From: Bacteroidales bacterium
GTDB lineage: Bacteria; Bacteroidota; Bacteroidia; Bacteroidales; ML635J-15
Assembly (NCBI GenBank): GCA_028686735.1
Contig: JAQUBO010000018.1
Location: 1-34,271 of the forward strand
Direction: 5' to 3'
DNA length: 34,271 nt
The notes under the pieces are model-generated. The model worked only from the letters and a program-made list of their open reading frames with translations, ran no database searches and was not told where the DNA came from. Below, piece after piece: positions 14,123 to 22,900 of this stretch (within the stretch, counting starts at the first letter, position 1; each line of letters opens with the position of its first letter). The position numbers were made by a program, and so were the translations under genes.

Positions 14123-15295
14123 TTACTTTCTAATTTCTTTAAAAGCCCTTTCGATTAGTTCTGATATTTCGGTTTGTAGCGTTTTAGTGTCTTTATTACC
14201 GTCGAATGAAAATAGTTTATTTTGTTGTTTGTAGAAGTTGTAAATTTTCTCACTTTTCTCTTCAAAGACTTCTAGACGGCGAATAATTGTATCGGTATCC
14301 ATGTCGTATGAGCGGGCTTTAGAAGTGTTCGACCTTGCTGTAAGACGTTTTATGGATTGCAAGGTAGATGTTTTAACTTCTATCACTACAGAAACAGAAG
14401 TATCTAGTTTTCTTAATAATCCTCCTAGTATATATGCTTGCACAAGGGTCGAAGGGAATCCTTTAAAAATAAATCCTTTAATGTTTTTGTGTTCGGCAAT
14501 TTTTCTTTCAATAAGTCTAATAGCAATGTCATCGGGGACAATGTCTCCAGTTTTAAGATATGGTTCGGCAATTTTCCCTAATTCGGTTTGGTTTGAGACC
14601 TCTTCACGTATCATTTCACCAGTAGAAACATATACCATGTTAAATTTTTCTGCTAAATGTCTAGCTTGCGTGCCTTTTCCTGCTCCAGGAGGTCCAAAAA
14701 ACACGACATTTAATAAAGTTTGAGATAATATTTCTTCAATTTTATCTGTAAGCCTTTCAAAAATTATATCAACAGCACCTACTCCGTTAACGGGATAATA
14801 TTTTTGTTGATCTTTGTAAAAGTCAATTACTGGCACTGTTTTGTTTTCGTACTCACGTAATCTATTTTCAATGATTTCTTTTTTGTCGTCAGATCTGTTT
14901 TCTTTTTGAGCTCTTAACATCATCCGTCCTATAAGTTCTTTACGCGGAACTTCTAAGCTGAGCAGACATGATAGTTTAGTATTCATTTTTATGAGTAAGC
15001 CATCTATAATATATGCTTGTGCATAAGTACGTGGAAACCCGTCAAATAAAATACCGTTACTATCAGTATGCATATTAATGCTATTTTCAATAATTTGTAC
15101 AATAGTCTCGTCGCAAACAAGTCCTCCTTGCTCAATTACTGTTTTTGCTTGTAAGCCAAGTGGAGTGCCTTCTGCTATTTCTTTTCTTAGTATATCTCCA
15201 GTAGAAATGTAAGTGAGATTATATTTTTCGGCAAGCTTTTTTGCTTGTGTTCCTTTTCCTGCTCCTGGGGGGCCAAATAATGCAATATTTAACAT
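14123..15295 (-). CDS. adk: Tandem double-domain adenylate kinase
   Basis: A 390-residue protein made of two adenylate kinase domains, where the usual enzyme has one of about 190-215 residues. Domain 1 (1-190) has the P-loop GPPGAGKGT (8-16), STGDILR and FDGFPRT (84-90) with the AMP-binding arginine, plus a short LID around RSDD (133-136). Domain 2 (194-390) repeats the P-loop exactly (201-209) and keeps STGEMIR. It has FKGFPST (267-273), so the conserved arginine is lost, and a degenerate LID (about 317-344). Domain 1 should convert AMP plus ATP to 2 ADP. Domain 2 may bind nucleotide but is probably impaired or regulatory. It starts two bases after hpt, so the two purine genes are co-transcribed. 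Confidence 0.9.
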   Translation of the reverse strand: MLNIALFGPPGAGKGTQAKKLAEKYNLTYISTGDILRKEIAEGTPLGLQAKTVIEQGGLVCDETIVQIIENSINMHTDSNGILFDGFPRTYAQAYIIDGLLIKMNTKLSCLLSLEVPRKELIGRMMLRAQKENRSDDKKEIIENRLREYENKTVPVIDFYKDQQKYYPVNGVGAVDIIFERLTDKIEEILSQTLLNVVFFGPPGAGKGTQARHLAEKFNMVYVSTGEMIREEVSNQTELGKIAEPYLKTGDIVPDDIAIRLIERKIAEHKNIKGFIFKGFPSTLVQAYILGGLLRKLDTSVSVVIEVKTSTLQSIKRLTARSNTSKARSYDMDTDTIIRRLEVFEEKSEKIYNFYKQQNKLFSFDGNKDTKTLQTEISELIERAFKEIRK

Positions 15296-15297
15296 AA

Positions 15298-15837
15298 CTA
15301 TTCGCTTATTTTATATATATGTTTTAAGTTTCGTCCAAAACCATTATAATCTAATCCATATCCAATAATAAAATCGTTTGGAATATCAAAACAAAAATAG
15401 TCAATTTTATATAAATCATTATATACTTCTGATTTTATGAGCAAGCTGACAATTTTAATATCTGCTGGTTCATAACCTTTGAGTTGTTTAACAATATGAT
15501 CAATTGTAACTCCAGTGTCAATAATATCTTCGAGAATTACAACAGTTCGATCTTTTATATCCTCGTTAAGACCAATTAGCCTTTTAATCTTACCAGAGCT
15601 AGATGTTCCTTCGTAAGAGGCCAATTTTAAAAATGAAATACCACAATCTATATCAAGGTTTTTAAATAATTCACCAGCAAACATAAAAGAGCCATTTAAA
15701 ATTCCTAGAAACAAGGGTTTTTTACCTTTTAAGTCTTTACTAATACTATTAGCAAGGGTTTTAATTCTATTTTCTATTTCTTTGTTTGATATATATAATT
15801 TAAAGTCTTTGTCGTGTACCCTTACTTTGTCCATCAT
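15298..15837 (-). CDS. hpt: Hypoxanthine phosphoribosyltransferase
   Basis: A 179-residue type I phosphoribosyltransferase. The PRPP-binding loop is VVILEDIIDTGVT. The N-terminal KPLFLGILNGSFMFAGEL supplies the PPi-loop region, and DFIIGYGLDYNGFGRNLKHI matches the C-terminal purine-binding segment of HPRT. The enzyme salvages hypoxanthine (and usually guanine) with PRPP to form IMP/GMP in the cytoplasm. Start codons at 15837 and 15834 are both possible. adk follows two bases downstream. The divergent purE gene starts 151 bases away, so a shared AT-rich regulatory region lies between the purine genes. Confidence 0.92.
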   Translation of the reverse strand: MMDKVRVHDKDFKLYISNKEIENRIKTLANSISKDLKGKKPLFLGILNGSFMFAGELFKNLDIDCGISFLKLASYEGTSSSGKIKRLIGLNEDIKDRTVVILEDIIDTGVTIDHIVKQLKGYEPADIKIVSLLIKSEVYNDLYKIDYFCFDIPNDFIIGYGLDYNGFGRNLKHIYKISE

Positions 15838-15988
15838 ATTAGTGATTTTAAGTTATTAATTCTAAATTTGTTTTTATTAAAAATTAATTATTAATTAACA
15901 TCAAAGGAATAAAAAAATATTTAAAAAAAAGAAAAAACTACGGGTTTTAAGTTTTTGTTATGTATTTTTACAAATTATAACTAAATTA

Positions 15989-16507
15989 ATGTTTGATATG
16001 AAAGCACAAGTTAGCATTATAATGGGATCTACCTCAGATTGGGATGTTATGCAAAAAGCAGCAAATCAGTTAAATGAATTGCAAATACCTTTTGAAATTA
16101 ACGCATTATCTGCTCATCGAACTCCTGAAGCTGTAGAGGCATTTGCCAAGTCTGCTTCAGAAAAAGGTGTTAAGGTTATTATTGCTGGAGCTGGAATGGC
16201 GGCTCATTTATGTGGGGTTATTGCTGCAATGACAACAATACCCGTTATTGGAGTTCCTATTAGTGCTAGTCTTGATGGGATGGATGCTTTGTTGGCAATT
16301 GTGCAAATGCCTCCAGGTATCCCAGTTGCAACTGTTGCAATTAATGGGGCACAAAATGCAGCTATTCTTGCGGCACAAATTATCGCAACAGGAGATGATA
16401 AACTAGCTGATAAGCTTTGCGAATTTAAATCAAATCTTAAACAAAAAATTGTTAAGGCAAATAAAGACCTCGAAGAGTATAAATTTGAATACCGAGTTAT
16501 TTCTTAG
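15989..16507 (+). CDS. purE: 5-(carboxyamino)imidazole ribonucleotide mutase, class I PurE
   Basis: A 172-residue PurE, normal family length. Signatures are IIMGSTSDWDVM (N5-CAIR phosphate/ribose binding), NALSAHRTPE (catalytic His in SAHRTP) and VIIAGAGMAAHLCGVIAAMT. It converts N5-CAIR to CAIR in de novo purine synthesis. No purK is adjacent. Translation could begin at the ATG at 15989 or at the one nine bases later (MKAQVSIIMG), which looks more like the family N-terminus. It is divergent from hpt-adk and leads a plus-strand run to 19926, with a 14-base gap to the next gene. Confidence 0.93.
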   Translation: MFDMKAQVSIIMGSTSDWDVMQKAANQLNELQIPFEINALSAHRTPEAVEAFAKSASEKGVKVIIAGAGMAAHLCGVIAAMTTIPVIGVPISASLDGMDALLAIVQMPPGIPVATVAINGAQNAAILAAQIIATGDDKLADKLCEFKSNLKQKIVKANKDLEEYKFEYRVIS

Positions 16508-16521
16508 CAAATAAGCACATT

Positions 16522-17340
16522 ATGATGAAAAACTATATATTAACATTATTTTTTATTGTCTTTGCAATACAGCTTTCGGCACAAACAGAGTCATCTTTTG
16601 CTGGTGGTCGTGCAGCTGGAATGGCAAATGCTGGAGTAACACTTTCTGATAGCTGGGCGGTATTTAATAATCCTGCTGCAATGTCGGGGATCGACCGCCC
16701 TGTTGCTGGTATTTTTTATGAAAATCGATGGTTGCTTAAAGAAACTGGATATGGTGCATTAGCATTTACTTCGCCTTTGTTGGGTGGTAATATTGGAATT
16801 GGAATTACAAATTTTGGTTACAGCCTTTTTCAATCTAATAAGTTCTCATTGGGATTCTCTCAACAATTATTTCAAAATTTTTCTATGGGAGTTATGATAG
16901 ACTATTTTTCTATGAGACAAAGTGGTAATTATGGAAACTTGAATGCAATTAATTTTGAAATTGGTTTGCTTTCACGCCCAACAGAGAATTTTGCTATAGG
17001 AGTACATGTCTTTAATCCATTAAATTTTTCGTATTTTGAAGATGCAGATTTAAAAATGCCAGTAGCTTTTAAATTAGGATTTTCTTATCTGTTTAGTAAG
17101 TCTTTACTTATTGCAGTCGAAACTGCAAAATCAATTAATGGATATGTTCCTATACTCCGAACCGGAGTTGAATATACCGTTAATAAGCAGTTCTCATTTC
17201 GTACTGGGGTCGCTGTTGCTCCTGTAGAATATACTTTTGGATTGGGGTATGATGTAGGAGACATACAATTTGACCTTGCTTATGCTTATCATGAGGTACT
17301 GGGATCTACACCTAAAATTTCTATTGTATATGCATTCTAA
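16522..17340 (+). CDS. PorV/PorQ-like outer-membrane beta-barrel protein
   Basis: A 272-residue protein with a signal peptide (MMKNYILTLFFIVFAIQLSAQ). The mature N-terminus GGRAAGMANAGVTLSDSWAV followed by FNNPAAMS is the hallmark of the PorV/PorQ and FadL-like barrels of Bacteroidota. The rest is alternating amphipathic beta strands rich in Gly and aromatics, ending in an aromatic residue (IVYAF) as expected for outer-membrane insertion. PorV shuttles type IX secretion cargo and PorQ belongs to the same apparatus, but this protein cannot be assigned to either from sequence alone. The two adjacent ATGs (16522, 16525) are equivalent. Its last 11 bases overlap the next gene. Confidence 0.75.
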   Translation: MMKNYILTLFFIVFAIQLSAQTESSFAGGRAAGMANAGVTLSDSWAVFNNPAAMSGIDRPVAGIFYENRWLLKETGYGALAFTSPLLGGNIGIGITNFGYSLFQSNKFSLGFSQQLFQNFSMGVMIDYFSMRQSGNYGNLNAINFEIGLLSRPTENFAIGVHVFNPLNFSYFEDADLKMPVAFKLGFSYLFSKSLLIAVETAKSINGYVPILRTGVEYTVNKQFSFRTGVAVAPVEYTFGLGYDVGDIQFDLAYAYHEVLGSTPKISIVYAF

Positions 17341-19417
17341 ATTATTAGTATCCATATTATTGTTGTGTATAATAACTCTTTCGTCGCTTGTGGCACAAGA
17401 GGAGAATGCGATGAACTTTGATGAAATAATTGAGCAAATTGCTTCCTCGGTAGATGCTGAACTCGATTATACAACTTTGTTTAGTAATTTGGAAAATCTC
17501 TATTATTCGCCATTAGACCTTAATACTGCAACTGAAAGAGATTTTGAAAGAATAATCTTTTTAACTGAATATCAGATTTATTCTCTTGTTAAATATCGCC
17601 AGAAATATGGAGCATATCAAACTATTTATGAGTTGCAATATGTTGATGGTATGGATCCTTTAACTCTTAAATATTTATTGCCATTTGTAGAAGTTAGTAG
17701 TTTTGGTGAAGATAAAAAAGCGAATATTGGAAATATGTTTTCTTATGGCAGGCATTCGGTAATTGGACGTTATCAAAGATTATTACAAGAAAAAGCCGGT
17801 TATTTGCCTATTGCAGATAGTATATTAGAAATAAATCCTGATAAATCAAGATATTTAGGTAGCCCAGATAAAATATATTTGAGACATAAGTATCAGTATA
17901 AAGATAAACTTTATTATGGTTTAACCATGGAGAAAGATGATGGAGAGCAGTTTTTTAAAGGAGCTCAAAAATATGGTTTTGATTTTTATTCTGGCCATTT
18001 TCAAATAAATGATTTAGGAGTATTTAAGAAAATTATTGTTGGAGATTATATCGCTCAATTTGGACAAGGATTAACCATGTGGTCGGGGATGAGCTTTGGT
18101 AAGACATCTAGTACAACAAATGTTATAAAGAAAGCTCGCGGAGTAAATAAATACAGCTCCGTAAATGAATCTGCTTTTATGCGTGGCCAGGCAGTTACAT
18201 TGGGATTTGGAAATTTTGAATTTACAGAGTTCGTTTCTTATAAATCTATTGATGGTAGTATTTCTGTTGTGTCTGATTCTACTTTTGAAAATGAGGAACA
18301 GTATATATCGAGTTTCTTGGAATCGGGTTATCATCGTACGCCTTCAGAAATTGCTAAGCGTAAAACAGTAAAAGAATTTATTTCGGGTGGAAACCTAAAT
18401 TGGAGAGGAGAGCATTTTCGGATTGGTGCAACAGGTATTTATTATAGTTTTTCTGATTCTTTGCAACCTAACAATCAGGCATATAGGTATTTTGACTTTA
18501 GCGGTTATTCAAATGCTAATTTTGGAATTGATTATATGCTTACAATACCTAAGGTTAATTTCTTTGGCGAAACATCAGTAAGTCCTAATATGGGATATGC
18601 AAGTATCAATGGAGCAGTTCTCGATTTGGTTCCTGAATTTAAAATGTCAATGATTTATCGATATTACAGTCCTGATTATCAAAATATTTATGCTCAGCCG
18701 TTTTCGGAGGGTAATAAACCTTATAACGAAACGGGTTTGTTTATAGGATTTCAAGTGTTTCCTCGTAAATATTGGAAAATCGAAGCGTATTTTGATACAT
18801 GGAAATATCCTTGGCTAAGATATGGAGTAGGAGGACCCTCAACTGGAAATGAATATTTAATGCAAATAACACATTATCCAAACCGAAAACTCGACATGTA
18901 TTTTAGGTTAAAATATGAGACTAAGCAAAAAAATAATACAGATATTGAGTATGGAATAAGACCTCTAGATGCGTATGTGTCAGCAAAATATAGATACCAA
19001 ATCAATTACTCTCCAACAGATATCCTTAAATTAAAAAATCGTATTGAGATAGCTTCGTATAGTTTTGCTGGTGAGCAGGAGTGGGGGTATATGTTGTATC
19101 AGGATGTGCAGCTTAAACCCCAAAAAATACCTTTTGTTTTTACTGGACGAATTGCAATTTTTGAAACCGATTCGTGGAATACCCGAATTTATGCTTATGA
19201 ACCAGATGTTTTATATGCTTTCTCGGTGCCAGCATATTATAGTAAAGGTACCCGACTTGCTTTTATAGTAAAATATTCAGTCTTTGATAATTTGGATTTT
19301 TGGTTTAAAATAGCTAATACTTTTTATAATGATAAGGATGGTCTTGGAACTGGGCTTGATGCTATTGAAGGCAAAAATAGAACAGATATTAAACTGCAGT
19401 TTCGTTATAAATTTTAA
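17330..19417 (+). CDS. Helix-hairpin-helix plus outer-membrane barrel-like protein
   Basis: About 695 residues from the ATG at 17330, which gives a proper signal peptide (MHSKLLVSILLLCIITLSSL, cleavage after VAQ). Upstream in-frame ATGs would lie deep inside the previous gene. After the signal comes a ComEA-like helix-hairpin-helix region (about residues 45-125): SPLDLNTATERDFERIIFLT, then YRQKYGAYQTIYELQYVDGM. The remaining ~560 residues are beta-rich with many Tyr/Phe/Gly and end LQFRYKF, as in outer-membrane barrels. The combination is recurrent in Bacteroidota but its role is not established. It may dock DNA or another ligand at the outer membrane. The 11-base overlap with the preceding gene suggests translational coupling. 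Confidence 0.75.
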   Translation: MHSKLLVSILLLCIITLSSLVAQEENAMNFDEIIEQIASSVDAELDYTTLFSNLENLYYSPLDLNTATERDFERIIFLTEYQIYSLVKYRQKYGAYQTIYELQYVDGMDPLTLKYLLPFVEVSSFGEDKKANIGNMFSYGRHSVIGRYQRLLQEKAGYLPIADSILEINPDKSRYLGSPDKIYLRHKYQYKDKLYYGLTMEKDDGEQFFKGAQKYGFDFYSGHFQINDLGVFKKIIVGDYIAQFGQGLTMWSGMSFGKTSSTTNVIKKARGVNKYSSVNESAFMRGQAVTLGFGNFEFTEFVSYKSIDGSISVVSDSTFENEEQYISSFLESGYHRTPSEIAKRKTVKEFISGGNLNWRGEHFRIGATGIYYSFSDSLQPNNQAYRYFDFSGYSNANFGIDYMLTIPKVNFFGETSVSPNMGYASINGAVLDLVPEFKMSMIYRYYSPDYQNIYAQPFSEGNKPYNETGLFIGFQVFPRKYWKIEAYFDTWKYPWLRYGVGGPSTGNEYLMQITHYPNRKLDMYFRLKYETKQKNNTDIEYGIRPLDAYVSAKYRYQINYSPTDILKLKNRIEIASYSFAGEQEWGYMLYQDVQLKPQKIPFVFTGRIAIFETDSWNTRIYAYEPDVLYAFSVPAYYSKGTRLAFIVKYSVFDNLDFWFKIANTFYNDKDGLGTGLDAIEGKNRTDIKLQFRYKF

Positions 19418-19419
19418 TT

Positions 19420-19926
19420 ATGGTAATTAATACTCCTGAAGAGCATATTTATTTTCTAGAAAATAGTGTACTTATCCCAATACGAAAAGTCTTAGATTCG
19501 CATGAAACGGTGTTTGGCTTTATGTTGATGGGACAAGCTATCGAAATTTTGGGCTCGTATCTTGATAATAAACCCATCAGAGCTAAGCAACAATCTGCTT
19601 CTCGTTTTTCGCTAGCTATTTATAAGTTGTTTCCTCCCAAATATGCAAAAATTAATAAAAATAATACTTTATACATACAGTTAAGGGCTTGCTTAACTCA
19701 TACATTTATACCTTCGGGTAATGTATCGCTTAATTTTGGACTTGATGAAAAAGAAAAACATCATTTGAAATTAGAAAATGATGTTTTATATATTTATTCA
19801 GAGAATCTTTATTCCGATTTAGTAAGAGCAATCAAGAAATTAATTACAAATATCCAGTTGTGCAAAGTACGATTAAAAAAGCTCTCAATCGGTGAGATAA
19901 ATCCTAACCAAACCCCCCAAGTTTAA
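19420..19926 (+). CDS. Hypothetical protein, 168 residues
   Basis: A soluble, mixed alpha/beta protein with no signal peptide, starting two bases after the stop of the barrel gene and so co-transcribed with it. Features include FGFMLMGQAIEILGSYLDNK, ASRFSLAIYKLFPPKYAKIN and LYIQLRACLTHTFIPSGNVS. I do not recognise a family. The pattern suggests a small globular cytosolic protein. Its 3' end overlaps the 3' end of the convergent universal stress gene by 23 bases, leaving no room for a terminator between them. Confidence 0.7.
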   Translation: MVINTPEEHIYFLENSVLIPIRKVLDSHETVFGFMLMGQAIEILGSYLDNKPIRAKQQSASRFSLAIYKLFPPKYAKINKNNTLYIQLRACLTHTFIPSGNVSLNFGLDEKEKHHLKLENDVLYIYSENLYSDLVRAIKKLITNIQLCKVRLKKLSIGEINPNQTPQV

Positions 19927-20701
19927 TTATATCTGTACGTTTATTTACGCACATAATTGGGATTTTTTTATATAATTCGAGGTTTTCTGATTTTTTTAAT
20001 GCTTTTACATAAGACCTGTACTTGTCGGTCATAACTAATATTATATCGCTTTCGACCTTATTTGCATAAGTATATATTGAGTCGGCAAAGTTTTTTGGTG
20101 TATCTAGTATTTCTATTTCGTAGTCTATTAAGTTATTATCAAATTGGTTTTGAGCAAATAATATGTTGTTTTTTATAACTTTTGCTTTAAACTCATCTTT
20201 TGTATTATATGAAATAATAAATACTTTGCTTTCAAATATATTGTTTATATATCTAACCCATATTGTTTTAATTCTTGCATTTTTATCATGGTCAAGGGGG
20301 ATAACTATTCTATCATACTCTCCAAAAATAACAGGACTTTGGACAAGTATAAAAGGGATTTTCATAAACTTCTTCACTACTTTCATAGCTTTTTTTACAT
20401 TTTTTATGCCATGAGTTCCCATAACACCTAAATAAGCATCAATTTCAATACCATAGGTATATATCACTTTGTAAAGGTCTCCTGTTCTAACTTCGCATAT
20501 TACTTCAATATCTTTATCTTTTTTGAAATCATCTGCAATGTTTTGTAGCTTTTGCTTTGCACTATCTATTTGAGACTTCTTTTTAACAATGTGAATTAAA
20601 TGAATTGGACTCTGTGCAGTTTTTCCCACCATATATGCATGATCCATAGCGTAATTGCCAACTTCTGTAAAGTCATGAGGTACTATGATGCTCTTTTTCA
20701 T
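19904..20701 (-). CDS. Two-domain universal stress protein
   Basis: A 265-residue protein with two UspA folds. Domain 1 (1-125) opens KKSIIVPHDFTEVGNYAMDH and carries LGVMGTHGIKNVKKAM, which resembles the nucleotide-binding GxxGxxG region but with the glycines partly lost. Domain 2 (about 128-265) begins EYDRIVIPLDHDKNARIKTI and is more diverged, with ILVMTDKYRSYVKAL in place of the ATP motif. This points to an AMP/ATP-independent or weakly binding stress protein. It is cytoplasmic and probably monocistronic. A perfect 9-bp inverted repeat sits 27 bases upstream of its start and could be its operator. Confidence 0.8.
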   Translation of the reverse strand: MKKSIIVPHDFTEVGNYAMDHAYMVGKTAQSPIHLIHIVKKKSQIDSAKQKLQNIADDFKKDKDIEVICEVRTGDLYKVIYTYGIEIDAYLGVMGTHGIKNVKKAMKVVKKFMKIPFILVQSPVIFGEYDRIVIPLDHDKNARIKTIWVRYINNIFESKVFIISYNTKDEFKAKVIKNNILFAQNQFDNNLIDYEIEILDTPKNFADSIYTYANKVESDIILVMTDKYRSYVKALKKSENLELYKKIPIMCVNKRTDIIKLGGFG

Positions 20702-20727
20702 ATCTATTATATATTTGGTTAGTAATA

Positions 20728-20751
20728 TTTACGTTTTAGTATAAACGTAAA
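20728..20751 (-). promoter_or_regulatory. Perfect inverted repeat upstream of the universal stress gene
   Basis: TTTACGTTT (20728-20736), a six-base gap TAGTAT, then AAACGTAAA (20743-20751). The centre is about 38 bases upstream of the ATG ending at 20701. The spacing suits a dimeric regulator's operator in the 5' region of this gene. A hairpin in the leader RNA is equally possible. Confidence 0.45.
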
Positions 20752-20827
20752 ACTCTCTAAAAGGTTGCTGTAGATGTATATTATTTTTTTTGAATAAGAA
20801 TAAAATCAAAAACTATGTATAGTTTCT

Positions 20828-20956
20828 GTCTAAAATGTCCGATTTTTGCGTTACGCTTGCATTGGTAATCAGTTGTTCATTCGCTAACGGCATAAACTCT
20901 TGGTTGTCAGTGCTTTGTAAGTTTTTATTTTGAGCATTATAGCTCAGATATTTGAC
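20828..20956 (+). repeat. Diverged non-coding repeat, copy 1 of 2 (flanking recJ)
   Basis: This stretch between the universal stress gene and recJ aligns over about 125 bases, in the same orientation, with 22901-23024. Shared blocks include GTCTA-AATGT, CGTTAC, TTGCATTG, AATCAGTT, TAAACTC and TATAGCTCAGA. No reading frame is conserved, since short indels break every frame and stops are frequent. The 20702-20987 gap otherwise holds only the inverted repeat at 20728-20751. Confidence 0.65.
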
Positions 20957-20987
20957 TTAATTGACAGGCATTACATATTATTGCTTA

Positions 20988-22721
20988 CTATTCCTCATTT
21001 ATTTTTACGCTATGAATGTCTTTTATAAGTACTTGTAAAAAAGTTTGATTCATAAAGTGATTTTCGAAGATTTGGTAACATAGGTTAAACGCATTGTACT
21101 CTTTTATGTATTCAAAAAAGTGTCCAAAATTGAAGCCAATGCTATCTATACAGCGATTGTCTCCTAAATGTTGAATTAATTTTAGTTTAATGTGATCAGA
21201 GTTTTTTCCTACTAGTTTTGCACTACCGTTGTCGTAAACTCCCTTTGATACAAATGTAGGGGTCATGTTTCCAGGTCCAAAAGGGGCAAATTGTTTCAGT
21301 AATCGATAAAATTTTGGTGTAATATCTTTTATTTCAATTGTCATATCAGCATTTATTACTGGTATTCTTTGTTCTTCGGTAATTGTTTGTTTTACATAAT
21401 TTTCAAATTTTTGTTTAAACGGTTCTAAGTTTTCGATTTTTAGTGTTAAACCTGCTGCATACATGTGTCCTCCAAAGTTCTCTAGGAGGTCGCTACATGT
21501 TTCGATAGCTTCGTATAAATTATATCCAGGTACCGATCTTGCTGATCCTGTAATCATACCGTTGCTTTTTGTTAAAACTACAGTAGGACGATAATATGTT
21601 TCAGTAAGTCGTGATGCAACAATTCCGATTACTCCTTTATGCCAGTCTTCGGAATAAACGACAGTAGAATATGCGTTTTTTGAGATTTCACTTTCAGCAA
21701 TCATTTTTAATGCTTTGTCAGTGATGTTATGGTCAAGTTCTTTTCGGGTTGAGTTAATAACATTTATTTCTAAGCCTGTTTTTTCGGCAAATTTATCGTT
21801 TTCGGTTATTAGTAACTCTACTGCGGTTTTTCCAGATTCCATTCGTCCAGCTGCATTTATTCGAGGTCCTATTTTAAAAACAATGTCATTTACTTGAATT
21901 TCTTTATCGGTTAATCCAGTTATTGTAATTATACTTTTTAGTCCTGGACATGGGTCATTGTTTAGCTGTTGCAGACCATAGTATGATAATATCCGATTTT
22001 CTCCTGTAAGTGGCACAATATCTGAGCCTATGCTTACAACAACCAAGTCTAGGTTTTTATATAATACTTCGGGAGGTGCTTTTTTTGTTTGACAAAGTGC
22101 TTGCATTAGTTTAAATGCAACTCCTGCACCCGATAATTCTTTATAAGGATAGTCGCAGTCGGGTCTTTTGGGATCAAGAATTGCGTATGCCTCGGGGAGT
22201 TCTGCCCCAGGGTTGTGATGATCACAGATTATGAGGTCTATCTCTTTTTCGTTGGCATATTGGGTCTTTTCAATTGCTTTTATTCCACAGTCAACAGAAA
22301 TTACAAGACTACAATTGTTGTCTTTTGCATAGTCGATACCTTGAAATGAGATGCCATAACCTTCGTTATATCTGTCAGGAATATAAAACCAAAGTTTATC
22401 ATGAAATGTTTTTAAATAATTATAGACTACGGCTACTGCTGTTGTACCATCAACATCATAATCTCCATAAATTAGTATATGTTCATCATTTTCAATGGCC
22501 TTAGTGATGCGAGCCACTGCTTTGTCCATGTCTTTCATTAAAAATGGATCGTGAAGGTCACTTAATTCGGGTCTAAAAAAGACTCGGGCTTCTTCGTAGG
22601 TCTCAATGCCACGCTGTACTAATAAATTTCCAATTTTTTTATCAATATTTAATAAAGATGATAGTTTATCAACTTTTTTTGTGTCTGCTTTTTCCTTAAT
22701 TAACCAACGTTTTTCTATCAT
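20988..22721 (-). CDS. recJ: Single-stranded-DNA-specific exonuclease RecJ
   Basis: About 577 residues from the ATG ending at 22721 (MIEKRWLIKEKADTKKVDKL), which matches the family N-terminus better than the ATG at 22748. DHH-superfamily motifs are complete: ILIYGDYDVDGTTA, LVISVDCGI, IICDHHNPGAELPEAYAILD and ELSGAGVAFKL. They are followed by GPRINAAGRM and the DHHA1 glycine-rich GGHMYAAGLTL. An OB-like C-terminal region starts near TPTFVSKGVYDNGSAKLVGK. RecJ degrades single-stranded DNA 5' to 3' in recombination and mismatch and base-excision repair using Mn2+/Mg2+. It is divergent from lysS across a 407-base gap that holds repeat copy 2. Confidence 0.93.
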   Translation of the reverse strand: MIEKRWLIKEKADTKKVDKLSSLLNIDKKIGNLLVQRGIETYEEARVFFRPELSDLHDPFLMKDMDKAVARITKAIENDEHILIYGDYDVDGTTAVAVVYNYLKTFHDKLWFYIPDRYNEGYGISFQGIDYAKDNNCSLVISVDCGIKAIEKTQYANEKEIDLIICDHHNPGAELPEAYAILDPKRPDCDYPYKELSGAGVAFKLMQALCQTKKAPPEVLYKNLDLVVVSIGSDIVPLTGENRILSYYGLQQLNNDPCPGLKSIITITGLTDKEIQVNDIVFKIGPRINAAGRMESGKTAVELLITENDKFAEKTGLEINVINSTRKELDHNITDKALKMIAESEISKNAYSTVVYSEDWHKGVIGIVASRLTETYYRPTVVLTKSNGMITGSARSVPGYNLYEAIETCSDLLENFGGHMYAAGLTLKIENLEPFKQKFENYVKQTITEEQRIPVINADMTIEIKDITPKFYRLLKQFAPFGPGNMTPTFVSKGVYDNGSAKLVGKNSDHIKLKLIQHLGDNRCIDSIGFNFGHFFEYIKEYNAFNLCYQIFENHFMNQTFLQVLIKDIHSVKINEE

Positions 22722-22900
22722 TTGATTTATTTCGTTTCTTTTGCACAATATTAGTAAATAAATATGTTATTCCCTCGATTTTTGTTGATTAGTTATAAAG
22801 AAGTGCTATTCAATTGATTCTTTTATTATGCTCGTGTTTAAATCTTTTACCTATTAGCTAATCTAGTAAACTCGGCTCTTGCAGAGACTATTTTGCGGCG

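Noticed and set aside
14301-14723. 140-codon plus-strand ORF antisense to adk
   Set aside because: It is a shadow of the adk frame with no recognisable product and no start context.
14123-15295. Double adenylate kinase as an assembly duplication
   Set aside because: Outside the P-loop the two halves are clearly diverged at both DNA and protein level.
17270-17329. Upstream start for the HHH/barrel gene
   Set aside because: It would extend 71 bases into the preceding gene and place a non-signal segment before a clean signal peptide that begins at 17330.
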